The notes below the pieces were generated by a model, which searched no databases, was not told where the DNA came from, and saw nothing but the letters and a program-made list of their open reading frames with translations. This document shows, in pieces, positions 25,648 through 34,542 of a stretch of DNA of 35,118 nucleotides. This DNA comes from CAYWMD01 sp964458575 (GTDB taxonomy: Bacteria; Verrucomicrobiota; Verrucomicrobiia; Limisphaerales; JADLHS01): NCBI GenBank assembly GCA_964458575.1, contig CAYWMD010000064.1:1-35118 (forward strand), in the 5' to 3' direction. The translations under genes and the position numbers were made by a program. Positions within the stretch are counted from its first letter, which is position 1; each line of letters opens with the position of its first letter.

Positions 25648-26424
25648 ATGCCGGCATCCGAAGAAACTTCGGTTGCGCCCAACGCGCAGCTCTTCGCCAC
25701 GACGCATTGGAGTGCCATCTTGATGGCGGGCGGAGACTCGTCCCCGGTGGCCCGGCGCGCGTTGGAACAACTTTGCCACGCCTACTGGTATCCGCTTTAC
25801 GCCTACGTCCGGCGGCAGGGTCACAATGTTGAAGATGCCCAGGACCTCACCCAGGAGTTTTTCGCGCGGTTGCTGGAGCACAAGTATCTTCGATTGGCCG
25901 ACCGGAATCGCGGCCGCTTCCGCACCTTCCTGTTGACGTCGCTTCAACACTTTCTCATCAACGACTGGAAGAAGACGAATCGCGACCGGCGAGGCGGTGG
26001 ACAGATAGTGCTTTCTTTGGATGAGGAAATGGCGGAGTCGCGTCTTGCCGCCGAGCCGGCGCTGGAGCAACCACCGGACGCTTTGTACGACCGGGGCTGG
26101 GCAGCGGTTTTGATGGATCGCGCCTTGACGGCGTTGCGCACGGAATTTGAGCAAGCCGGCAAAGCGGACCTTTTCGACCGCCTCAAGGTTTTCGTCTGGG
26201 GCGAGAAAAACGCGTTGTCCTATGCCGCGATGGCCCAACAGCTCGGGATGACCGAGGGAGCGGTCAAGGTGGCGGTGCATCGGTTGCGCCAGCGCTATGG
26301 CGATCTTTTAAGGGCCGAGGTCGCCCAAACCGTAACGACCGCGGTTGAGGTGGAAGAGGAACTAAGACACCTCGCGTCGGTCATTCGCGCTGGATTGGCG
26401 TTTCCTGGTAACCCCGGCGCGTAA
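25648..26424 (+). CDS. ECF-like RNA polymerase sigma factor paired with a protein kinase
   Basis: A 258-residue sigma factor of the type found next to Hanks kinases in Planctomycetota and Verrucomicrobiota. Sigma2 has WYPLYAYVRRQGHNVEDAQD followed by LTQEFFARLLEHKYL and the RGRFRTFLLTSLQHFLINDW segment. Sigma4 has ALSYAAMAQQLGMTEGAVKV followed by AVHRLRQRYGDLLR. A C-terminal extension of about 35 residues follows (VTTAVEVEEELRHLASVIRA). No anti-sigma gene is adjacent; the kinase gene begins 32 bp downstream. Regulation by kinase phosphorylation, as proposed for related pairs, is inference here. It is transcribed divergently from the PAS/PP2C phosphatase. Confidence 0.9.
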   Translation: MPASEETSVAPNAQLFATTHWSAILMAGGDSSPVARRALEQLCHAYWYPLYAYVRRQGHNVEDAQDLTQEFFARLLEHKYLRLADRNRGRFRTFLLTSLQHFLINDWKKTNRDRRGGGQIVLSLDEEMAESRLAAEPALEQPPDALYDRGWAAVLMDRALTALRTEFEQAGKADLFDRLKVFVWGEKNALSYAAMAQQLGMTEGAVKVAVHRLRQRYGDLLRAEVAQTVTTAVEVEEELRHLASVIRAGLAFPGNPGA

Positions 26425-26456
26425 ACGTTGTAGCAAGAGCATGACTCACTACGTCC

Positions 26457-29400
26457 ATGTCTGAAACGACCCAGTCGCAGCGGTGTGGCAAATGCGGCGC
26501 GGCCTTGAGCGGCTACGCCCCGGATGGGTTGTGCGCAGCGTGCTTGCTGGAGAGCGCGTTCGAGGAGCGCGATGCGGTCTCGAACGGCCCGATCAATCCC
26601 GGACCAGTGTTGGCGTTCAACGACTACGAGTTGTTGGAAGAAATTGCCCGGGGCGGCATGGGCGTGGTCTATCGCGCCCGGCAAATCAGCCTCAACCGCA
26701 CTGTGGCGATCAAGATGATTCTGGGCGGACACCTGGCCAACGCCGCCGAGATGCAACGCTTCCGCGCCGAAGCCGAAACCGCCGCGCAACTTCAACACCC
26801 GAACATCGTCGCCATTCACGAAGTGGGTGAGCACGCCGGCCAGCCGTTCTTCTCGATGGATTTGGTGGAGGGGCGGAATCTGGCGCAGTTGGTGCGCGAC
26901 GAGCCGTTGCCGGCCCGCAAAGCGGCGGGCTATCTCAAGACGATCGCGGAAGCCGTTCAATATGCCCATTCGCGCGGCGTGCTCCACCGGGACTTAAAGC
27001 CCTCGAACATCCTGATTGACGAGAATGACGAGCCGCGCATCACGGATTTCGGGCTCGCGAAGCGTCTGACTGACTCTCAACCCTCAACCAACGACCCTCA
27101 ACTCACCCAGACCGGCCAGGTGCTCGGCTCGCCCAGTTTTATTCCCCCGGAACAAGCGGCGGGGCAGAAAGCTGCCGTTGGGCCCGCCAGCGATGTGTAT
27201 TCACTGGGCGCAATCCTGTATCACTGCCTAGCGGGGCGTCCGCCATTCATGGCGGAAACAATGGCGCAAACCCTGCGCATGGTGGCGGAGCAGGAGCCGG
27301 TCTCGCCACGGCTGCTCAACGCCGGTGTCCCGCGAGATTTGGACACCATCTGCCTTAAGTGTTTGGAGAAGGAACCAGCGAAACGCTACGTCTCTGCACA
27401 AGCATTGGCCGATGACTTGAATCGCTTCGTCCGCAACGAGCCGATTCAGGCCCGGCCCGTGAGCACGATGGAAAAGACTCACCAGTGGTGTCTGCGCAAC
27501 AAGGCTTTGGCGGTCGCCGGTACGGTGGCCCTGCTGCTTTTGCTCATTGTGGCGGTCGGTTCTCCAATTGCCCTGATTCGCATTCATGGCGAGCAGCAGC
27601 GGGCGGAGGAAAACGCCCAAGCGAAGGAACACGAGCGCTGGCGTGCGGAGAACCTGGCCGAAGAAAACCGGGTGAATCTTTACGCCGCCCGCATCAATCT
27701 CGCCTTCCAAGTTTACGAGCAAGGTGACATCACTCGTGTGCTGGAAGTCCTGAACAGTCTGCGCCCTGCGGGCAACGCCGCTGATCTACGCGGGTTTGAA
27801 TGGAATTACCTGCTCGGGCTTTGTCGGCAGGCGAGTTTGAATTTGGTGGGGCATACAGAGACCGTGCATTGTCTGGCTTGGTCACCGCACGATGACTTGT
27901 TGGCTAGCAGCAGCGATGATCGAACAATCCGCATTTGGGACGCGAGCTCGGGGGAATGCCGCCATGTTTTGCGTCAATACGAGGGCAGGGTTGCGGCGGT
28001 CGCGTTCTCCCCTTCAGGCGACACGCTCGCCGGCGGTGGTCAGGATGCAGTCCTTAATCTCTGGAATCCGAAAACGGGTGAGTCGCTCGCTACCCTCCGG
28101 CTGGGGACCAATCCAGTAAGCGCACTGGCCTACGCGCCGGACGGAGAGATTCTGGCGGTGGGGACGGGAATTCCTCCCGCGCGAAACGCCGCACCCCTTG
28201 TTCGCTTCACTTCTCATGGCAAAGGCTTGGTGCGTTTTTGGAATGTCAAACGGCGGTCTGAAATCGCGAAAGTGGCAGTGCAAGGCGCCATTAAATCGCT
28301 GGCCTTCTCGAAAGACGGAAGCATAGTCGCCGCGGCGGGTGAACCCAAAACCCTGACGCTTTGGGATGTGGGTCGTGAGCGAATCACTGCCGTCTTGACC
28401 AACTTTCCAGGTCCGGTTTTCAAGGTTGATTTCCTGCCGGACAATGCTCGATTTGCGACTCTTAGCCGGGGTCCATTGCTCTCCCAGATTGAGATCACGA
28501 GTTTGGCGAACTTCACAAGTGCCCCGCTGTTTAAGGACGAGTATGGAGGTTCGATCTGTATGGACGTTTCTCCCAATGGCCAAAACGTGGCCGTGGGCGG
28601 AATCGCCCAGGTAATCTCCTTGCTGGAAACGGCGTCGGGTAAAGAGACAATTAAAATTCGGGGTCACCAGGATTTCCTCAGCGCATTGGCGTACGCTCAC
28701 AGTGGACGCCAGCTCGCGGCCGGTGGCTGGAATGGCGAACTGAAGGTGTGGGACTGCACCCGCAAGCCCGAGCATTCGGTTTTCCTCACTCCGTCAGCTT
28801 TCTGTGTGGCGTGTTCTCCGGATGGCAAGTTCATCGCCCTCGGTGGCGTGGGGAGGTTGGAGATACTGGATGTTGAACGCGGAATCTCGATAAAGACTAC
28901 CCCTTTGCCTTCCGGGGGAGACACTCGGGTGGCTTTTTCCCCGGATGGGAGATTTCTGGCATCGGTGGGAGGAGATGGATTTCTCCGTTTATGGGACGCA
29001 GGAACATGGAATCGTCTGAACGATGTCAAAGCGCATTCGGAAAGGAGCCTGGCGCTTAAATTCAGTCCAGACAGCAAGACTTTGGTAACCTCCGGTTATG
29101 ATCGAGCAGTTCGGTTTTGGAGTTCGCCAGACCTTCGGGAGGTGCGGCGACTGGCTGGCTACACCAATTTCGTAACGGATTTCGCCTTCACGCCGGATGG
29201 CAGACTGCTGGCGACTGGCGGATCTCAGGAGGTTAAGCTGTGGGACACACAAACTTTGCAGTCGCGGGCGACTTTGGCGGAACCTGGCCAAAGGATCGCT
29301 ATTTCGGAAGCGAACCGTTGCCTGGTAGTCGTGGATGAGTCCAAAGGAGTCATCAAGCTAAAGGATTTGGCGTCCCTGACCGAACGCACGCACATCAAAG

Positions 29401-29663
29401 CACACAAGGACGACATTTTTGGCATTTCCATTTCGCCTGACGGGAAGACGCTCGCGTCCGCAAGCTTCGACGGGAGTGTTAAACTGTGGCACATGGCTAC
29501 AGCGCAGGAATTGGTCGTGTTCAAGCCCGGCTGGGCGTTGGCCTACTCAGTGGATTTTTCCGCCGATGGAAAGTCGCTGGCGTTTTGTGGCCATTCTTCA
29601 CGCACTGGTGAAGTGATGGTGTTGCGCGCACCGGCTGCGATCTCAGAAACCGGTTCGAACTGA
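26457..29663 (+). CDS. Transmembrane Ser/Thr protein kinase with zinc ribbon and WD40 repeats
   Basis: A 1068-residue membrane kinase. A short zinc-ribbon head (Cys10, Cys13, Cys26, Cys29) is followed by a Hanks kinase domain (about 57-330): glycine loop ARGGMGVVY (64-72), Lys86, catalytic HRDLKPSN (177-184), DFG (197-199) and PPE (230-232). One transmembrane helix lies at about 350-373. After a helical charged linker come WD40 repeats from about residue 450 to 1050 (repeated SPDGKxLA... VKLWD motifs), predicted outside the cytoplasm as one or two beta-propellers. It reads as an envelope sensor whose kinase acts inside, most likely on the ECF sigma factor encoded just upstream. The catalytic motifs are all intact. 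Confidence 0.93.
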   Translation: MSETTQSQRCGKCGAALSGYAPDGLCAACLLESAFEERDAVSNGPINPGPVLAFNDYELLEEIARGGMGVVYRARQISLNRTVAIKMILGGHLANAAEMQRFRAEAETAAQLQHPNIVAIHEVGEHAGQPFFSMDLVEGRNLAQLVRDEPLPARKAAGYLKTIAEAVQYAHSRGVLHRDLKPSNILIDENDEPRITDFGLAKRLTDSQPSTNDPQLTQTGQVLGSPSFIPPEQAAGQKAAVGPASDVYSLGAILYHCLAGRPPFMAETMAQTLRMVAEQEPVSPRLLNAGVPRDLDTICLKCLEKEPAKRYVSAQALADDLNRFVRNEPIQARPVSTMEKTHQWCLRNKALAVAGTVALLLLLIVAVGSPIALIRIHGEQQRAEENAQAKEHERWRAENLAEENRVNLYAARINLAFQVYEQGDITRVLEVLNSLRPAGNAADLRGFEWNYLLGLCRQASLNLVGHTETVHCLAWSPHDDLLASSSDDRTIRIWDASSGECRHVLRQYEGRVAAVAFSPSGDTLAGGGQDAVLNLWNPKTGESLATLRLGTNPVSALAYAPDGEILAVGTGIPPARNAAPLVRFTSHGKGLVRFWNVKRRSEIAKVAVQGAIKSLAFSKDGSIVAAAGEPKTLTLWDVGRERITAVLTNFPGPVFKVDFLPDNARFATLSRGPLLSQIEITSLANFTSAPLFKDEYGGSICMDVSPNGQNVAVGGIAQVISLLETASGKETIKIRGHQDFLSALAYAHSGRQLAAGGWNGELKVWDCTRKPEHSVFLTPSAFCVACSPDGKFIALGGVGRLEILDVERGISIKTTPLPSGGDTRVAFSPDGRFLASVGGDGFLRLWDAGTWNRLNDVKAHSERSLALKFSPDSKTLVTSGYDRAVRFWSSPDLREVRRLAGYTNFVTDFAFTPDGRLLATGGSQEVKLWDTQTLQSRATLAEPGQRIAISEANRCLVVVDESKGVIKLKDLASLTERTHIKAHKDDIFGISISPDGKTLASASFDGSVKLWHMATAQELVVFKPGWALAYSVDFSADGKSLAFCGHSSRTGEVMVLRAPAAISETGSN

Positions 29664-29989
29664 TGGGTCCAATACTGATTCGGGGCTGCGACTCCCGACA
29701 AGTGCCCAAGCGGACACATCGCAGGGGGTAAATCTGGATGCAAACGGCTGGCTTTCAACTCCGTTTCGCATTTTGTCATGAAACCAATCCGGGACGGCCC
29801 GCCGTTGTTCGCCGCCTCACCCAGTTGATGGATCTGCGCCGGGTTTAACCGCCATTCCGCCAAAGAATTTCACTTCATGCGTAACCTTCTCCTCCCGATG
29901 TTGTAGCAAGGAGTGAAAGCCATGTTGTTCAAATCCGCATTGCGATTTGTGAGGAAACGAAAGCTCGCAAACTTGGCGCTCTGGCCGCA
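29664..29989. other. Intergenic region before the fibre genes
   Basis: About 320 bp following the kinase stop with no convincing gene. A good ribosome binding site AAGGAG (29909-29914) lies 7-8 bases before an ATG at 29922, opening a 50-codon frame (MLFKSALRFVRKRKLANLAL) that ends at 30074 and has no recognised match. It overlaps, in another frame, the degraded domain noted at 29990-30187. This may be the start of a broken gene. Confidence 0.4.
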
Positions 29990-30187
29990 GCGCCTGGCGT
30001 CCCCTGCGGTGCTGGCAACGTCACATCCGCTCCCGTTGTGCCGATGGTTCGCTCCGTGGCCCGCACCAGCATGAACACCTTAATCGTCCATTGGCCCTTG
30101 CCCTCCGCCCGCTGGACGTTGCTACAACACATTAACAGCGTGAACTCCATGAACTGGAGCAACGTGACCGACACGATTCAATCCAAG
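29990..30187 (+). pseudogene. Degraded copy of the C-terminal domain seen in the last gene
   Basis: The frame reads APGVP, then RTSMNTLIVHWPLPSARWTL and MNWSNVTDTIQ. The gene at 34539 ends with PGAPLLTISRTATNTIAVSW followed by PSPSTGFQLQQN and VNWSNVPGTIQ, so the two are clearly related in order and spacing. The copy has no start with a signal peptide in its frame and no proper end, so it is a remnant of an older small secreted protein like that at 34539-34991. An ATG at 30044 within it is not a true start. Confidence 0.5.
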
Positions 30188-30222
30188 CTTCTTCCCAAAA
30201 ATGCTGTGACATCCCAACTGCG

Positions 30223-32307
30223 ATGGACTTTATGAAACCCAAACTCCAACCACTCGTTGCGTTGCTTGCCATCACCGTCATGCTTGGCACCGGCTCTGCC
30301 TTACTTGCTCAAGGCAACGCCTTCACTTACCAGGGCCAACTGAAAGATACGAACGGCCCAGTTACTGGAAGCTACGATCTTCGTTTCGCTCTCTATGACG
30401 GAGTCACCAATGGCAATCAGGTCGGAGCGCCGCTGACTTCCGCTCCCGTTCCCGTCACCAATGGTCTGTTCTCCGTGGCGTTGGATTTTGGTGCCGGAGC
30501 ATTCATCGGTGCACCTCGCTGGCTGGAGGTTGGCGTCCGCAGCAATGGCAGCGCCGGGCCTTACACTGTGCTGTCCCCGCGACAGACCGTTTTTGCGGTC
30601 CCGTACGCCCTCTATGCGAGCAATGCCGGAAACTCAAGCACGGCCAGCGCCGTCGCGCCCGGCAGCGTTACTGCCGCCGGCATCGCTGCCAATCAAGTCG
30701 TCAAGAGCATCAACGGTCTTCGAGACAACGTGAATTTCGCCGCGGGTGCGAATGTGACGCTAATCTCCAACGGCAACAGCCTCCAGATTTCCGCTCCGGC
30801 AGGCGGCTTGGCGTTGCCATACTCAGGCAGTGTATCAACCAGTGGCAGAGCCTTTTCGATTTCCAATTCGCTCAACGGGAATCTCGCATGGTTGGGGGCT
30901 GACGTGGGGGTTTACGGTTCCTCTCTAAACGCGGGCGTGTCCGGCCAGTACGGGAGTTCGGGCAACTACGGTCTCTTGGGCACCAGCGGCTCCGGAGTTT
31001 TTGGAGTAAATGTGGCGAGTGGCAACTACGGATACCTTGGCGCGGCTGGATCGGGAGTTTATGGCTCCAGTACGGCGACCGATAACAGGGCGCTGCATGG
31101 CGAAGCGCTCGGAAACGCGTGGGGAGTATTTGCGACGGCCAGCGGACGCGATGCGGTCTATGGTGAGACGACCGCTTCGGGGGTGAACGGATACGCGGGC
31201 GTGCGCGGGAAAGGCAATTCTGCGGATGGCGTCGGAGTGCGAGGCGAAAATATTCCGACCGGCAACTACGGTCAGTTAGGCACAGCGAACCAAGGCGTTT
31301 ATGGGGCCTCATCGGCTTCAGGCGGGCTTGGAGTCCGAGGTGACGGGTTTGGCGCGGCTTGGGGGCTGTATGGCACCTCGGATAGTCGTGATGGGGTCTA
31401 TGGCTTCGATGGTGCCAGTGCCCCTGCCAGCTATGCTGGGGTTCGCGGGGAAACGACATCTCCGAATGCCGCCGGCGTGCGAGGCAATCATTCCAACGGC
31501 AACTACGGCCGACTAGGGACAGCCTCCGCCGGTGTCGCTGGTCATGCAAACGAAGGATCGGGTTTAAGCCTTGGAATGTTTGCGACGAATGCCATAACGC
31601 GCACCTCTGTTGAAATGGCAGGAAGAACCGCACTCTATGCCTACCGCAAAGATCCGACTGATGGAACCACGCGAGGGATGACAGTAGCCAGCGGAAGCAT
31701 TGGCGTCGCCATCGGCGTGGATGGGATATCGGATACTGGACTAATCGTGGAATCGACCGGATTAGGAATAAGGAGTCACAGTACGAGCACGTTAGAACCT
31801 GCGATCCGAGGCGAGAACCAAAGCGGTGGCCATGCGGCGGATTTTGTTGGAAACGTCTATATCTACAATGGCTGTTTTTATGGCTGCTTCCGCGACTATG
31901 CGGAGGCTTTTCCGGTGGAAGGGAGAGCCTCGGGTTACGAGCCGGGAGACGTGCTTGTGATCTCCCAGGACAACGACGACACCATTGAACTGAGCAGCCA
32001 ACCCTACGACACGCGCGTTGTCGGCATCTACTCGACCGCACCCATGATGGTTGGTGGCGTCAGTGACCGCAAGATGCCTGAGGAGAACAAGGTGCCGATG
32101 GCCATGCTTGGGGTAGTCCCGACAAAGGTATGCCTGGAGGGTGGTCCCATCCGCCGAGGCGACCTGCTGGTCAGCGCTTCCACGCCAGGCCACGCAATGA
32201 AAGCACGTGACAAACGGCGAATGCTCGGGGCGATCCTCGGCAAGGCCTTGGAGAATTTTGATGGCCCCGGCACGGGGAAAATCAAGGTCATGGTCAACGT
32301 CAAATAA
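30223..32307 (+). CDS. Secreted fibre-like protein 1 with glycine-rich repeat module
   Basis: A 694-residue exported protein. A signal peptide (LVALLAITVMLGTGSALLAQ) is followed by an N-terminal domain (FTYQGQLKDTNGPVTGSYDL, PRWLEVGVRSNG, TVFAVPYALYASNAGN) common in verrucomicrobial and myxobacterial surface proteins. A 246-residue repeat module (about 184-429) carries GNYGxLG, GVYG and GVRG repeats predicted to form a beta-solenoid stalk. Its DNA is shared with the next gene. The unique C-terminus has DYAEAFPVEG, GDVLVISQ and RRGDLLVSASTPGHAMKARD, resembling the self-cleaving chaperone tails (peptidase G2-like) of phage fibres. Starts at 30223 or 30232 (MKPKLQ) are both plausible. First in a probable three-gene operon; next gene 21 bp away. 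Confidence 0.82.
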   Translation: MDFMKPKLQPLVALLAITVMLGTGSALLAQGNAFTYQGQLKDTNGPVTGSYDLRFALYDGVTNGNQVGAPLTSAPVPVTNGLFSVALDFGAGAFIGAPRWLEVGVRSNGSAGPYTVLSPRQTVFAVPYALYASNAGNSSTASAVAPGSVTAAGIAANQVVKSINGLRDNVNFAAGANVTLISNGNSLQISAPAGGLALPYSGSVSTSGRAFSISNSLNGNLAWLGADVGVYGSSLNAGVSGQYGSSGNYGLLGTSGSGVFGVNVASGNYGYLGAAGSGVYGSSTATDNRALHGEALGNAWGVFATASGRDAVYGETTASGVNGYAGVRGKGNSADGVGVRGENIPTGNYGQLGTANQGVYGASSASGGLGVRGDGFGAAWGLYGTSDSRDGVYGFDGASAPASYAGVRGETTSPNAAGVRGNHSNGNYGRLGTASAGVAGHANEGSGLSLGMFATNAITRTSVEMAGRTALYAYRKDPTDGTTRGMTVASGSIGVAIGVDGISDTGLIVESTGLGIRSHSTSTLEPAIRGENQSGGHAADFVGNVYIYNGCFYGCFRDYAEAFPVEGRASGYEPGDVLVISQDNDDTIELSSQPYDTRVVGIYSTAPMMVGGVSDRKMPEENKVPMAMLGVVPTKVCLEGGPIRRGDLLVSASTPGHAMKARDKRRMLGAILGKALENFDGPGTGKIKVMVNVK
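30772..31508 (+). repeat. 737-bp direct repeat, copy 1
   Basis: Starting at GGCAACAGCC and ending at AACTACGG, this segment matches 32911-33647 base for base wherever compared, and the translations are identical in the sense frame and in an antisense frame, so no silent differences are evident. The offset is 2139 bp. The flanks on both sides diverge immediately. Confidence 0.88.
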
Positions 32308-32328
32308 CTCACGATCCAAAACCAAACC

Positions 32329-34542
32329 ATGAGAGTGCCAATATTGAAAATGAAAAGAGACATCTTTCTTGCCGGAGTGGCTTTCTGGGCTGCAATAGTG
32401 GCAAACGGCCAAACCACCGCGTTCACGTACTCAGGCCGGCTGGGAGTCGGAGGCAATCCTGCCTCCGGCCTGTACGATTTCCAATTTCAGGCGTTCGATG
32501 CCGTCGCCGGCGGTAACAGTTTTGGCGGGGCTGCCAGCGCAAATGCAGTCGCGGTAAGCAATGGCTTGTTCAACGTCCTTGTTGACTTCGGCAGCGCACC
32601 TTTCAGTGGCCCGGCGCGGTGGCTTGAGGTCCGCGTCAGCACCAATGGCGCAGGCAACTTTTCCACACTTAACCCCCGGCAACAACTTACCCCTACGCCA
32701 TACGCCATCTACGCGAGCACTGCCGGCTCGGTGACAAATGGGGCGGTTGGTAATGCCCAGCTTGCCGCCGATTCTGTTGCGGTCGGCAATCTCCAGAACA
32801 GCAATATCACCGCGATCAAAATCGCATCGGGCCAAGTGGTGAAGAGTCTTAATGGGTTGACCGACAACGTGTCGCTCACGCAAGGGGCCAATGTAACCAT
32901 CAATACCGTAGGCAACAGCCTCCAGATTTCCGCTCCGGCAGGCGGCTTGGCGTTGCCATACTCAGGCAGTGTATCAACCAGTGGCAGAGCCTTTTCGATT
33001 TCCAATTCGCTCAACGGGAATCTCGCATGGTTGGGGGCTGACGTGGGGGTTTACGGTTCCTCTCTAAACGCGGGCGTGTCCGGCCAGTACGGGAGTTCGG
33101 GCAACTACGGTCTCTTGGGCACCAGCGGCTCCGGAGTTTTTGGAGTAAATGTGGCGAGTGGCAACTACGGATACCTTGGCGCGGCTGGATCGGGAGTTTA
33201 TGGCTCCAGTACGGCGACCGATAACAGGGCGCTGCATGGCGAAGCGCTCGGAAACGCGTGGGGAGTATTTGCGACGGCCAGCGGACGCGATGCGGTCTAT
33301 GGTGAGACGACCGCTTCGGGGGTGAACGGATACGCGGGCGTGCGCGGGAAAGGCAATTCTGCGGATGGCGTCGGAGTGCGAGGCGAAAATATTCCGACCG
33401 GCAACTACGGTCAGTTAGGCACAGCGAACCAAGGCGTTTATGGGGCCTCATCGGCTTCAGGCGGGCTTGGAGTCCGAGGTGACGGGTTTGGCGCGGCTTG
33501 GGGGCTGTATGGCACCTCGGATAGTCGTGATGGGGTCTATGGCTTCGATGGTGCCAGTGCCCCTGCCAGCTATGCTGGGGTTCGCGGGGAAACGACATCT
33601 CCGAATGCCGCCGGCGTGCGAGGCAATCATTCCAACGGCAACTACGGGCAACTGGGAACGGCCGCCGCGGGGATTGTGGGTGTAGCCACTAGTGCCGCTT
33701 CTAAGGCAGCCTTGCTTCACGGTTACGTGGAAATCGAGGGAACAATGGCTGCGACTGCTACAAACGTTCACTCTGGAGTCTTCCGGCGGTACGGCAACGA
33801 TGGCGAGTTGATCGTTTTTTCTGCATCAGGAGGAGTTGCTATTGGCAGCATTAGCGTGTCAGGGACAACTGTTTCCTATAATGCCTTCACTGGATCGCAT
33901 TTTGGATGGACTGACGAAACGCTGGATCGCGGCATGCTCGTTCGGTTTAGCGGGTCGAATCGAAGGAGCGGGGAATCACCAGACTCCGAAATCATCTACG
34001 GCGTGGCCCGCACAACCCGTGCAAACGACCCGCGTTGCCTCGGCGCCTATTTGGCCATAAAGGAACCGTCGCAGCCGATCAGCCCTACAAACTGCCATCT
34101 CGTAATGGCTGTCGGCAACGGCGACATGTGGGTTACCGAAGGTGCCAACGGCGACCTTGAGGCGGGAGAATACTTGATTTCTTCAGACGTACCTGGCTGC
34201 GCCATGAAAGACGATCCTGAGCGGTTCTCGGTTGGCTACATCTGTGCCCGTGCGGCTGAAAGCGTTGAATGGTCACACATCGTTCCGAGCGCCGACGGGG
34301 TCAAGCGAAAGCGGATATCCGTGTTGTTTCAAAGCTTCGAGCGACACGTCAGTCCTTCCCCTTCTACTCGCAACCATTTCACCAGGGAAAGGACGGAAGG
34401 CGCTGAGCTGGCGACAATGCAAAGGTTGAACCAGAAGTTCGAAGAAACCCGTGCAGAGAATACCGAACTGAGAAAGACGTTGGATGAACTGAAAAAGCTG
34501 GTGGACATGGTGGACCGAAAACTGAACGGGGACCCGAAATGA
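32329..34542 (+). CDS. Secreted fibre-like protein 2 with shared module and coiled-coil tail
   Basis: A 737-residue exported protein homologous to its neighbour. A signal peptide (DIFLAGVAFWAAIVANGQ) precedes an N-terminal domain (FTYSGRLGVGGNPASGLYDF, NPRQQLTPTPYAIYAST) only moderately similar to that of gene 1. The repeat module (about residues 195-440) is identical to that of gene 1. The C-terminal region differs: VMAVGNGDMWVTEGANGDLE and AGEYLISSDVPGCAMKDD, a peptidase G2-like chaperone pattern. A charged coiled coil ends the protein (RLNQKFEETRAENTELRKTL), suggesting a trimeric fibre. Its stop overlaps the next ATG. A second Met lies 7 codons downstream (32350). Confidence 0.82.
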   Translation: MRVPILKMKRDIFLAGVAFWAAIVANGQTTAFTYSGRLGVGGNPASGLYDFQFQAFDAVAGGNSFGGAASANAVAVSNGLFNVLVDFGSAPFSGPARWLEVRVSTNGAGNFSTLNPRQQLTPTPYAIYASTAGSVTNGAVGNAQLAADSVAVGNLQNSNITAIKIASGQVVKSLNGLTDNVSLTQGANVTINTVGNSLQISAPAGGLALPYSGSVSTSGRAFSISNSLNGNLAWLGADVGVYGSSLNAGVSGQYGSSGNYGLLGTSGSGVFGVNVASGNYGYLGAAGSGVYGSSTATDNRALHGEALGNAWGVFATASGRDAVYGETTASGVNGYAGVRGKGNSADGVGVRGENIPTGNYGQLGTANQGVYGASSASGGLGVRGDGFGAAWGLYGTSDSRDGVYGFDGASAPASYAGVRGETTSPNAAGVRGNHSNGNYGQLGTAAAGIVGVATSAASKAALLHGYVEIEGTMAATATNVHSGVFRRYGNDGELIVFSASGGVAIGSISVSGTTVSYNAFTGSHFGWTDETLDRGMLVRFSGSNRRSGESPDSEIIYGVARTTRANDPRCLGAYLAIKEPSQPISPTNCHLVMAVGNGDMWVTEGANGDLEAGEYLISSDVPGCAMKDDPERFSVGYICARAAESVEWSHIVPSADGVKRKRISVLFQSFERHVSPSPSTRNHFTRERTEGAELATMQRLNQKFEETRAENTELRKTLDELKKLVDMVDRKLNGDPK
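32911..33647 (+). repeat. 737-bp direct repeat, copy 2
   Basis: The partner of 30772-31508, in the same position within the second fibre gene. The first differing bases are at 32910 (A against C in copy 1) and 33648 (G against C). The copies being identical while the gene ends differ points to recent gene conversion or a recent duplication. Confidence 0.88.

Noticed and set aside
30872..32041. Minus-strand open frame of 389 codons, repeated in part at 33011-33598
   Set aside because: Antisense to the fibre modules; Arg/His/Pro-rich shadow. Useful only because it shows that the two module copies are identical in a second frame too.
30772..33647. CRISPR array or diversity-generating retroelement
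   Set aside because: There are only two long copies, no spacers, no reverse transcriptase gene, and no adenine-specific variation between the copies.
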